DNA of 18,814 nucleotides from an uncultured bacterium. Lineage in GTDB: Bacteria > Hydrothermota > Tepidihabitantia > Tepidihabitantales > Tepidihabitantaceae. How positions within the stretch are numbered: the stretch's first letter is position 1; each line of letters begins with the position of its first letter. A program made the translations under genes and the position numbers. The DNA lies in the NCBI GenBank assembly GCA_937139435.1, contig CAKZPX010000225.1, forward strand, positions 1 through 18,814, in the 5' to 3' direction. The notes below the pieces were generated by a model. The model was not told the origin of the DNA, made no database searches, and worked only from the letters and a program-made list of their open reading frames with translations. Below, one piece after another: positions 12,405-18,814 of this stretch.

Positions 12405-14072
12405 ATGGAGGAAGAGAAAGAGGTGCGGATGTTTTGTTACCAGTGTGAACAGACCGCTCAGGGCACCGGTTGCACGGTGCAGGGGGTCTGTGGTAAAGAC
12501 CCGACCACCGCAACTTTGCAGGATTTGCTTGTTTATGCGGTTAAAGGTGTGGCACAGTATGCCCGGCGCCTGCGAGGTCTGGGGATAGTTGAGCCGGAGA
12601 TTAACCTTTTTACAGTGGAGGCGCTGTTTTCTACGATTACCAATGTGGACTTTGACCCGGAACGGCTGCAGGGGCTTTTGCGCCGTGCCGGAGAACTGCT
12701 GGTGCGGGCAAGGCGGATGTATGAGGAGGTGTGCCGGCAAAAAGGGCTGAAGCCAGAGAAGTTAACCGGTCCAGCACAATGGCAGCCTGAGTCAACGGTT
12801 GCGGGACTGGTCCAGCAGGGTAAAGATGTGGGCATTCTTGTCCGGCATAAGCGGTTTGGTGATGAGAAGGCAGATTTGATGGACCTGATTCTTTTCGGGC
12901 TTAAGGGTGCTGCTGCCTATACCGACCATGCGGCGATTCTCGGCAAGGAGGATGACGAGATTTATGCCCGGTTTCACGAGTTACTTGACTATCTCAGTGG
13001 CGAGGAGTTTACCACCGCTGAACTCCTTGCCCGGGCACTGGCGGTCGGAGAGTTGAATTTAAAGGTGACCCGGTTATTGGATGAAGCAAACAGTTCTGCT
13101 TATGGTGACCCGGTACCAACCAGGGTGCGGGTAACACCGGTAAGGGGCAGGGCGATATGCGTCTCAGGGCATGACCTGCGGGACCTGGCAGAACTTCTTG
13201 AACAGACGAAAAATAAGGGGATAAACATCTATACTCATGGCGAGATGTTGCCGGCACACGGTTATCCGCGGTTGAAGTCTTACAGGCACCTGGTGGCGAA
13301 TTACGGTTCTGCCTGGCAGAATCAACAGAAGGAGTTTCCTCTTTTTCCGGGTTCAATCCTGATGACCACCAATTGCATTCAGCGTCCGCAAGAGAGTTAT
13401 AAGGAACGCATTTTCACTTCCGGTCTTGTTGCCTGGCCCGGTGTGCGCCATGTGCAGCGTCAGGATTTCTCGCCTTTAATTGAGGCGGCGCTTGCCCAGC
13501 CGGGTTTTACCGCTGAGGGGGCTGACCATTACATTACAGTGGGGTTTGGTCGGAACACGCTTTTGAGCAAAGTGCCCGAGATTACCGAGATGATTCAAAC
13601 CCAGCGGTTACGACACATCTTTCTTATCGGCGGTTGTGATGGGGCAAAGCCGGGCAGGAATTACTATACCCAGTTTGCTCTGGGGGTGCCAGCGGACTGT
13701 TTGATTTTGACCGTTGCCTGTGGTAAGTATCGGTTTAATAAACTTGATTTCGGGGAAATTGGCGGTCTGCCCAGGTTGTGGGATGTGGGGCAGTGTAATG
13801 ACAGTTATGCGGCGATAGAGTTTGTGCTTGCCCTGAGCGGTTCCCTTGGTGTGGCGCCTAATGATTTGCCGTTGTCTCTGGTGCTTTCCTGGTATGAGCA
13901 GAAAGCGGTGGCGGTTTTATTGACCCTGCTTTACCTTGGTATCAGGGATATCCGGCTTGGTCCTTCGTTACCTGCGTTTCTCACGCCCGGTCTGATCGAG
14001 ACCCTGATTGACCGATTCAATCTCCATCCGATAACCACACCGAAGGAGGACCTGAAGGCGATACTGGATTAA
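12405..14072 (+). CDS. hcp: Hybrid cluster protein (hydroxylamine reductase / NO reductase)
   Basis: Hcp reduces hydroxylamine to ammonia in vitro and is thought to detoxify NO or to direct S-nitrosylation in vivo. The 555 residues are class I by size and N-terminus: the [4Fe-4S] motif CYQC, then GCTVQGVC, has Cys11, Cys14, Cys23 and Cys29 (CX2CX8CX5C), as in strict anaerobes. All hybrid-cluster ligands are present: His256 (SGHDL), Glu280 (HGEMLP), Cys324 (TTNC), Cys411 (GGCDGA), Cys439 (VACGK), Cys464 (GQCND), Glu498 and Lys500 (EQK). AAAGGAG precedes the ATG by 5 bp; a second in-frame ATG (12429) would give the shorter N-terminus MFCYQC, equal to the common one. It ends the operon, and its stop shares TTAA (14069-14072) with the stop of the convergent gene, leaving no room for a separate terminator. 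Confidence 0.96.
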   Translation: MEEEKEVRMFCYQCEQTAQGTGCTVQGVCGKDPTTATLQDLLVYAVKGVAQYARRLRGLGIVEPEINLFTVEALFSTITNVDFDPERLQGLLRRAGELLVRARRMYEEVCRQKGLKPEKLTGPAQWQPESTVAGLVQQGKDVGILVRHKRFGDEKADLMDLILFGLKGAAAYTDHAAILGKEDDEIYARFHELLDYLSGEEFTTAELLARALAVGELNLKVTRLLDEANSSAYGDPVPTRVRVTPVRGRAICVSGHDLRDLAELLEQTKNKGINIYTHGEMLPAHGYPRLKSYRHLVANYGSAWQNQQKEFPLFPGSILMTTNCIQRPQESYKERIFTSGLVAWPGVRHVQRQDFSPLIEAALAQPGFTAEGADHYITVGFGRNTLLSKVPEITEMIQTQRLRHIFLIGGCDGAKPGRNYYTQFALGVPADCLILTVACGKYRFNKLDFGEIGGLPRLWDVGQCNDSYAAIEFVLALSGSLGVAPNDLPLSLVLSWYEQKAVAVLLTLLYLGIRDIRLGPSLPAFLTPGLIETLIDRFNLHPITTPKEDLKAILD

Positions 14073-15886
14073 CGATTGATAATCACCTTCCGGGTGATAA
14101 TATCGTTGCCAGTGTTTAACCGCAGGATATAGACACCAGAATTCACACCTTTGAGCGGCAGTGTCGTCTGTCCTTTGTCCGCAACGAGGTTCTGGGTGAT
14201 AACGGTTCTGCCGGTGATGTCAATCAATTGCAGTTCGCCTTTGCGGCTGGCACCCAGTTGATAAGCAACTGGCAACCAGGAGCCGGTTACCGGTGAATTA
14301 ACCGCAAGCAGGGGACGGGAAATTTCAGTTTTAGATGCGGCAACACCAGAGCGCGGTGGCTGGGGGCGCACGATCCCCGGACCAGGGGTAAAGCGCCAGA
14401 ATTCCAGAGTTTTGTTGCCCTTGGTGGCATACATGATACCATCAACAAAGGTGGCAATGTCCGCACCATCGCGTACCCGTTTTTTGTTACCGATTGACCC
14501 GACACTGGGCATGGTGTCCAGTTCTACCCAGCTGTCACCCTCCGGAAAGTAACGCCAGAATTCACAGGTGTTGCCCCCCTTCAGGGCGAATATGGTCTGA
14601 AAGTTCCAGGTGGCGCAACTACCGTCTTTTGCTCGTTTGCGGGTAAGCATCTTTTCACTGGAGATGGGCATCGGTGCCAGTGGGGCGGTTCGCCATGCAC
14701 CGGTAGAGAGGTCAAATGCGTAAAATTCGTGGTATTTGCCCTTATGCGCATATATGGTGTGGTCGCCATCATACACCAGCCAGGAGCCCCGGTGCCAGCG
14801 GGTTGTGCCCGGGGCAAATGGGAGTTCTTCCCATTGACCGGTAACTGTGTTGTAACGATAGAATTCGTTTTTATAACCCTTGAGCAGATAGATATAGGTT
14901 ACTCCATTGTGTTCTACTCGCAACATGTCGCTACCGTCCTTTACCTTGCGATGGCTGGGTCCAAAAGGCACATCCGGCAGTTGTTCCCATTCCTGGAAAT
15001 AGGTGTGATAGCGCCAGAATCCCAGGGTGTTGTTTCCCTTAATCGCATAGATATAGCCATCACCGCCACTGCAGCCCTTTGAACCCTTGCCGGGTTTGAC
15101 ATTCTCCCGACCAAGGGGCCAGTCAGGAAGCGATATCCAGGATGGTGTGCTGGCAGGGTTATAGGAGTAAAGGTCCTGGGTTTTGTTTGCCTTGGCAAGA
15201 TATATTACTCCTTCTGATTCGTCAACCGTAAGCCAGGAACCGTTTTTGAGTCCCCGACCACTGGGCAGTGCAGGCACCGGCTCTGCCTCGCTCCAGCCCT
15301 CCGGAAACGGGAAGCGGTACATCACCTTGCAGGTTCCAGAAACAGTGTCGTTTACCGGGTTGGTGTCACCGGTGAGCGCCACAGAGCAACGGCACACATG
15401 GGGTCCAAATGTGGTCATCCGGACCGGTACAAATGAGATATTGCGCACCTGCCCGGGTGTCAGCGTAACCCACTGGACATTCTGATAAATCGGAATTACA
15501 CCCCCGGCGATGAAGATGGTGAATACGGCGTTAAAGTTAACCTCTTCATTGGAGTAACTGGCAAGCTGGGCGACCGGGGTGACCCAGGCGCCGGTGTCAA
15601 CGCCACCAACCGGTGCGATAATGCTTAATGCAGCAACATCCCTGATTGATGTCCAGCGCGGTCGGGGATGCCAGAATCCAATCCAGGCGATATAGTTACC
15701 TCCGGTGGCATAGCCAATAGTTGTCTGGTGAAAACTGCCATTAGCGATATAGTTACTGCTGGTAGCGGTAACACCGCCTTCATCAATAACCCACTCAACA
15801 AGGCGATATTGCTGTTGTCCAGACAGGATGCCTGTAAGGCAAAGAACAAGGGCGATACCGAGGGCGAAGAGATTATTCCTTTTCAT
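14069..15886 (-). CDS. Secreted six-repeat propeller protein with C-terminal sorting domain
   Basis: A 605-residue extracellular or surface protein. A signal peptide (about 1-23) is followed by a 'SSNYIANGSFHQTTIG ... GFWHP' module (about 25-73), then an Ig-like domain (about 80-190) starting IRDVAALSIIAPVG, a type recurrent in secreted proteins of candidate phyla. Residues about 227-503 hold six Kelch-like repeats built on [IY]YAxKGNxTxEFWRY followed by WxELPxxP, each 45-55 residues, so a six-bladed beta-propeller is likely. The last 75 residues (ELQLIDITGRTVI, SGVYILRL, RKVIINR) form a Por-type sorting domain. GGAGG lies 6 bp before the ATG. It is the second gene of an operon, 30 bp behind the 461-residue protein. 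A binding or structural role at the cell surface is plausible; no catalytic motif is visible. Confidence 0.85.
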   Translation of the reverse strand: MKRNNLFALGIALVLCLTGILSGQQQYRLVEWVIDEGGVTATSSNYIANGSFHQTTIGYATGGNYIAWIGFWHPRPRWTSIRDVAALSIIAPVGGVDTGAWVTPVAQLASYSNEEVNFNAVFTIFIAGGVIPIYQNVQWVTLTPGQVRNISFVPVRMTTFGPHVCRCSVALTGDTNPVNDTVSGTCKVMYRFPFPEGWSEAEPVPALPSGRGLKNGSWLTVDESEGVIYLAKANKTQDLYSYNPASTPSWISLPDWPLGRENVKPGKGSKGCSGGDGYIYAIKGNNTLGFWRYHTYFQEWEQLPDVPFGPSHRKVKDGSDMLRVEHNGVTYIYLLKGYKNEFYRYNTVTGQWEELPFAPGTTRWHRGSWLVYDGDHTIYAHKGKYHEFYAFDLSTGAWRTAPLAPMPISSEKMLTRKRAKDGSCATWNFQTIFALKGGNTCEFWRYFPEGDSWVELDTMPSVGSIGNKKRVRDGADIATFVDGIMYATKGNKTLEFWRFTPGPGIVRPQPPRSGVAASKTEISRPLLAVNSPVTGSWLPVAYQLGASRKGELQLIDITGRTVITQNLVADKGQTTLPLKGVNSGVYILRLNTGNDIITRKVIINR

Positions 15887-15916
15887 ACCTGCCTCCTTTC
15901 CTGCCTACCGGACTGT

Positions 15917-17302
15917 TTACCGGTCAGGAGAGGCGGTATTTGCCGGCTGGGTTTTTACCGGCACCCCAATTTCTGCGGGTGCGGTCGGTGCGGGTGGCAG
16001 ACGAAGGTCCTTGCCATCCTTCCTGGTTGCAATCACCCGCCAGTAAAATCCGGCGTTAGACCTGCCGCCGTTTAATTCGTAGACATTAAACCCGGTGGCG
16101 TCGCTCTTAACGTAAACACCGTTGCAGTTATCAGTGAGCGTGATAAAGACCCGCAGCGGGTTTTTATCGTCCACAGCGACACAGTCCAGAAAGAGCGGGT
16201 CAAGGTTTATCCGGCAGAACCCGTTTTCCAGTTTCCCTTCGCCAAAGTCTTCAAAGAATGGCTGGGGTGCTTCAGGGGCAAAAAGGATTTTGGGACCATC
16301 CCGGGTTGCCATTACAGTTGACACCTGACCGTCACCAAGAATTTTGTATTTTGTCCCACTTAAAACATAGGCAATATAGGCATAAGTTGTATCAGTTCCT
16401 GTGCCATAAACCCGGAAAAAGCCGCCGCCGCGGTTACCGCTAAGATTGCGCGCCAGTCCATAAACGCCAATGGTTGTCCCGTTGAAGGCACCACCACAAC
16501 CCTGAGCCAGGGTATAAACGGTATCAGAGATGCGATTACCCATTGTCGCGATGCCAGTACCATTGGTGTCATGGGCATAGGCAAATAGCCCAAATCGTCG
16601 GGCAGAAAATGCGCCGCCTGAGCCAGAGGTGAGATAGAAAAGAGTATCATTGTTACCAACGCCACCAATGCCTGTGCCCCGCGTGCCGACGTTGTTGCCC
16701 CAGACGGCAAAACTGCTGTCTTTGGAACTGCGGGCATAGATAGTTGGAGTTTTTGTGCCCGATATAGTGGTGCCATAGGCGGCAAACAGACCATCAGTTA
16801 CTCCAGCACCGTTGATATAGAAATTGCCCGGGGATTGGATGGTGGTGCTGTTCCAGATAAACTCGGTATGGTGTTTGCCATCAAGTTTATCGGCATTGTC
16901 CGCTTTTGTGGAGTAGATACCGTAAGCCATAGATGTAATTTCGGTGCGGGGAGAGAGCGGCTGACCACTGATGACTATTTGAATCCAGCGGCGAGCGCCG
17001 GTACGGAAGATAAGCGTGTCCTGTTCACTCAGTTGCAGTTTGACATTAAATACGCCCTGGCGCACAGGAACGGTTTGTAACTGTGACCACATTGAGTTTC
17101 CGCCGGTCTCGGCATCGTAAATGGAAAAAGACATCGCCAAGCCGGGACTGGGGTTGTGAATCGGAGTTCCCTGGGCATCGGTAAGATACCCCTGATAGTT
17201 GATGAACATCGGAACACCATCTTTGGATTGCAGTTCGGCGGTAGGTGAGCCGGATAAACCCAGGGCAAAAGCCACTATTGTTACTATAATAAAGGTTTGC
17301 AT
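15917..17302 (-). CDS. Secreted repeat protein of the INYQG/phage-tail-like type
   Basis: A 461-residue exported protein, first in its operon. A signal peptide (about 1-22) is followed by the module INYQGYLTDAQGTPI ... SFSIYDAETGG (about 34-125), which is widespread in large secreted proteins of uncultured bacteria and ends in AYGIYSTKADNADKLDGKHH. Residues about 165-310 are Gly/Thr-rich repeats of the GxYGxA type (GGAFSARRFGLFAYA, GGAFNGTTIGVYGLA). The C-terminal domain (about 345-430) reads RINLDPLFLD, VFITLTDNCNGVYV and GRSNAGFYWRVIATRK, a beta module also seen at the end of trimeric, tail-fibre-like proteins. It lacks the Por sorting domain of its partner and ends in a Pro-rich tail. AGGAGG precedes the ATG. 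A fibrous surface protein is the best guess. Confidence 0.8.
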   Translation of the reverse strand: MQTFIIVTIVAFALGLSGSPTAELQSKDGVPMFINYQGYLTDAQGTPIHNPSPGLAMSFSIYDAETGGNSMWSQLQTVPVRQGVFNVKLQLSEQDTLIFRTGARRWIQIVISGQPLSPRTEITSMAYGIYSTKADNADKLDGKHHTEFIWNSTTIQSPGNFYINGAGVTDGLFAAYGTTISGTKTPTIYARSSKDSSFAVWGNNVGTRGTGIGGVGNNDTLFYLTSGSGGAFSARRFGLFAYAHDTNGTGIATMGNRISDTVYTLAQGCGGAFNGTTIGVYGLARNLSGNRGGGFFRVYGTGTDTTYAYIAYVLSGTKYKILGDGQVSTVMATRDGPKILFAPEAPQPFFEDFGEGKLENGFCRINLDPLFLDCVAVDDKNPLRVFITLTDNCNGVYVKSDATGFNVYELNGGRSNAGFYWRVIATRKDGKDLRLPPAPTAPAEIGVPVKTQPANTASPDR

Positions 17303-17393
17303 CTAACCTCCTTTTCTGTCAAACACTGCGTATACAAATTCTTGCCCATAATAAGTAATAAACAACCACCTTCCCTACCCCTCTGCCAAGATA

Positions 17394-17421
17394 ACTATAG
17401 TCATTTTTCATGCTTTGTCAA
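17394..17421 (-). promoter_or_regulatory. Promoter of the two-gene surface-protein operon
   Basis: On the minus strand TTGACA (17416-17421) and TATAGT (17394-17399) lie 16 bp apart. The -10 is centred on the palindrome actatagt. Transcription would start near 17387, giving a leader of about 85 nt before the ATG at 17302. It lies only 9 bp past the OsmC-family gene, so it gives this operon its own start. Confidence 0.65.
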
Positions 17422-17429
17422 TATTTTTC

Positions 17430-17870
17430 TTATAACCTATCCGCTAAGCCTTTGACTATCCTGTAGCTATAGTTTATCGGGCAGGTGGAGCGAATCATTG
17501 CTAAAACCGAGCAGTATTTTTCCTGCGAGAGTTCTATCGCCCGTTTTACCGCTGCTTCCTCCACTTCCTGACCGCAAATAATGTATTCCAGGTCAATTTT
17601 TGTGAAGACGCGGGGGTGTTCTTCGCTTCGCTCACCATGCACCTTTATCTCTAAACCAGTAAAGTTCGCCCGCATCTTTCTTAAAAGCGATACAACATCC
17701 ATTCCGGTACAGCCGGCAAGGGCAATGAGAACCAGTTCCATTGGTGTGGTGCCGGTGTCGGTTCCACCGTGTTCAGCACTGGTGTCCATTACCAGGCTGT
17801 GATTTGACCCGCTGATACCGAGGAACTGCATATTTTCTGTCCAGCGGACCCGTGCCTGTAACTCCATCAT
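17430..17870 (-). CDS. OsmC/Ohr-family thiol peroxidase-like protein
   Basis: A cytoplasmic 146-residue member of the OsmC superfamily, which reduces organic hydroperoxides with a cysteine pair. The N-terminal strand has RVRW, the middle TTPMELVLIALAGCTGMDVV carries the peroxidatic Cys54, and the C-terminal helix AIELSQEKYCSVLAMI carries Cys120. This YhfA-like arrangement, with KYCSV and no Ohr signature, places it in the general OsmC group rather than Ohr. The start at 17870 is chosen because AGGAG lies 3-6 bp before its ATGATG; a start at 17897 would overlap the upstream gene and lacks such a site. It is 10 bp downstream of the cytochrome-like lipoprotein gene and is co-transcribed with it. 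Confidence 0.9.
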   Translation of the reverse strand: MMELQARVRWTENMQFLGISGSNHSLVMDTSAEHGGTDTGTTPMELVLIALAGCTGMDVVSLLRKMRANFTGLEIKVHGERSEEHPRVFTKIDLEYIICGQEVEEAAVKRAIELSQEKYCSVLAMIRSTCPINYSYRIVKGLADRL

Positions 17871-17880
17871 TTTCTCCTGG

Positions 17881-18327
17881 TTAATTATTCTTGGCACCCT
17901 GGAGAATCCAGGTGCGGATAATATTCAGGCTTGCGGAGTCGGGCTTTTTATTAAAGGGGTGTCCTTTTTCCAGGTAGATGTAAAGCAGACTGCTTTCGGG
18001 TTTACCGGGGATAACATTGGGAAGGGGATCGGTGCCTCCGGACATCACCGCCTCGTAAGAGTCAATAGCATATTCGCCCGCCATATTGTCAGCGGTGTGG
18101 CAGTCACCTGCTAATTCTTTTAGCAGGGGCAGGACATCGCGGTGAAAGGAGACCTCGCTCTTTTGACCGAGAGCCGGTTGTACTGTTGCTGGGGTTTCTG
18201 TGGCGGTGCTGGCTGTTATTTCGTTAGTTGTTGCTTCAGAGGGCGGGGGTGTATTCTTGGTTTTACCAGGGCAGGAACACAGGGTCAGTAGCGCAAGCGC
18301 GACCAGATGGGGAAATATTTTGCTCAT
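17881..18327 (-). CDS. Lipoprotein resembling planctomycete-type cytochrome c, with changed haem motif
   Basis: A 148-residue envelope lipoprotein. The signal peptide ends in LCSC (lipidated Cys19), followed by a Thr/Pro/Ala-rich linker to about residue 55. The rest matches the PSCyt1-like domain: VSFHRDVLPLLKELAGDCH, SYEAVMSGG, NVIPGKPESSLLY and IIRTWILQGAKNN. In the family the haem motif is CxxCH; here it is AGDCH, so the first cysteine is Ala73 while Cys76-His77 remain. The usual methionine of the later HMP segment is also missing (KGHPFNKK). It may bind haem by one thioether bond, or not at all. The start at 18327 is preferred over 18570, because the longer form lacks a signal peptide start and runs into the mgtE region. 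It leads the OsmC gene. Confidence 0.75.
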   Translation of the reverse strand: MSKIFPHLVALALLTLCSCPGKTKNTPPPSEATTNEITASTATETPATVQPALGQKSEVSFHRDVLPLLKELAGDCHTADNMAGEYAIDSYEAVMSGGTDPLPNVIPGKPESSLLYIYLEKGHPFNKKPDSASLNIIRTWILQGAKNN

Positions 18328-18333
18328 ATTACA

Positions 18334-18362
18334 ATTGTGACAATAACAATTAACCCTGTCAA
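18334..18362 (-). promoter_or_regulatory. Promoter of the lipoprotein-OsmC operon
   Basis: On the minus strand TTGACA (18357-18362) is followed after 17 bp by CACAAT (18334-18339), a strong -35 with a moderate -10. It lies very near the ATG at 18327, so the leader would be almost absent. Confidence 0.45.
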
Positions 18363-18374
18363 TAATTGAACCTA

Positions 18375-18404
18375 TTGATAGAAAACTTGCAGGATGATTA
18401 ATAT
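18375..18404 (+). promoter_or_regulatory. Promoter of the mgtE-like gene
   Basis: TTGATA (18375-18380) and TAATAT (18399-18404) are 18 bp apart. The -35 is only 12 bp from that of the divergent lipoprotein promoter, so the two polymerase sites abut. The leader to the ATG at 18428 would be under 20 nt, too short for a Mg2+ riboswitch. Confidence 0.45.
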
Positions 18405-18427
18405 CGGTTAAAATTACGCGAGTTATT

Positions 18428-18814
18428 ATGCCAGCGCGAAGGAAGATCAACGTATTAACACAACTGCTCGGTCCTGATATTATTGAGATGCTTAAGCAGA
18501 AGGACTGGCAGGGGGTAAAGAACGCCCTGATGGTCTGGCCAGCGCCGGACATCGCCGATTTTATTGCCAATCAGCAGGAGCCGGAGATTGTGGTGCTTTT
18601 CCGTTTGTTACCACGCGACCGGCAGTCAGAGGTTTTTGCCGAATTTACCCCTGATACCCAGTTAACCCTGCTCAAAAATTTGAGTGATGAGCAGGTAAAG
18701 GCGCTGATCGCGGAACTGGCGCCTGATGACCGCACCGAACTTTTTGAAGATCTGCCGCCCAATCTTATCCAGCGGGCGTTAGATCTCCTTTCACCTGAAG
18801 ACCGCAAAGAAACA
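18428..18814 (+). CDS. mgtE: MgtE-type magnesium transporter, 5' part
   Basis: The first 129 codons of a gene that runs off the right edge. The product begins MPARRKINVLTQLLGPDIIE and continues with the helical-repeat pattern of the MgtE N-terminal domain: IADFIANQQEPEIVVLFRLL, RDRQSEVFAEFTPDTQLTLL, and LSDEQVKALIAELAPDDRTELFEDLPPN. In full proteins (about 450 aa) this cytosolic domain is followed by a CBS pair and five membrane helices, and it senses Mg2+ to gate the channel. None of that part is in the window, so a stand-alone N-domain protein cannot be excluded. There is no clear Shine-Dalgarno. It diverges from the cytochrome-like lipoprotein gene. Confidence 0.85.
   Translation, partial: MPARRKINVLTQLLGPDIIEMLKQKDWQGVKNALMVWPAPDIADFIANQQEPEIVVLFRLLPRDRQSEVFAEFTPDTQLTLLKNLSDEQVKALIAELAPDDRTELFEDLPPNLIQRALDLLSPEDRKET

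Noticed and set aside
18328..18570. N-terminal extension of the cytochrome-like lipoprotein to 18570
   Set aside because: It runs through the divergent promoters and antisense to mgtE, and would bury the signal peptide and lipobox.
18571..18807. 78-codon minus-strand ORF
   Set aside because: Ser/Arg-rich shadow of the mgtE coding sequence.
1..18814. tRNA, rRNA, CRISPR array, insertion sequence or prophage
   Set aside because: No cloverleaf T-arm signature, regular repeat-spacer pattern, transposase motif or terminal repeats were found by reading; the relics look like simple deletions and decay.

Overview
The window looks like chromosome from an uncultured, diderm (outer-membrane-bearing) bacterium, probably of a lineage related to the FCB group. 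Candidate division WOR-3 is my best guess, from style rather than any marker gene. The signs are a TonB-dependent receptor, several lipoproteins, secreted proteins ending in Por/FlgD-like C-terminal sorting domains, a six-repeat propeller protein, and anaerobic iron-sulfur genes. GC is just above half by eye, except for one clearly AT-rich islet around 4675-5080. I saw no rRNA, tRNA, CRISPR array, transposase or phage gene.

Layout. 1-298 has no convincing gene. 299-493 (-) is the broken 3' end of a deoxyhypusine-synthase-like gene. 522-3505 (+) is aspartate-semialdehyde dehydrogenase overlapping by 4 bp a secreted M1-type metallopeptidase. 3641-4165 (+) is a thioredoxin-fold lipoprotein, followed by an unknown 102-residue ORF. 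A very strong hairpin (4561-4599) faces the tail of a vanished minus-strand gene, next to the AT-rich ORF. 5081-6137 (+) is a decayed arsenic-type operon: intact arsR, a collapsed permease, intact arsC and a truncated redox-disulfide gene. 6449-9158 (-) is an Rrf2 regulator with a TonB-dependent receptor behind it. 9201-9420 holds two more relics: an ArsR HTH fragment (+) and a lipoprotein signal-peptide fragment (-).

9461-10999 (-) is a lipoprotein with a caspase/gingipain-like His-Cys pair. It diverges from an Rrf2 regulator, a ferredoxin-like Fe-S protein and the hybrid cluster protein Hcp (11162-14072, +). Both promoters of this divergent region are readable, and the Rrf2 one carries a perfect 6-6-6 dyad over its -35. 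The Hcp operon is probably an NO/nitrosative-stress unit controlled by its own Fe-S-type Rrf2 sensor. 14069-17302 (-) is a two-gene operon for secreted, repeat-rich surface proteins with a clear promoter. 17430-18327 (-) is a degenerate cytochrome-like lipoprotein followed by an OsmC-family protein. It diverges from an mgtE-type Mg2+ transporter gene that runs off the right edge.

The main themes are redox and metal stress, secreted envelope proteins, and unusually many readable gene relics between 4600 and 9420, suggesting repeated insertion, deletion and decay there.
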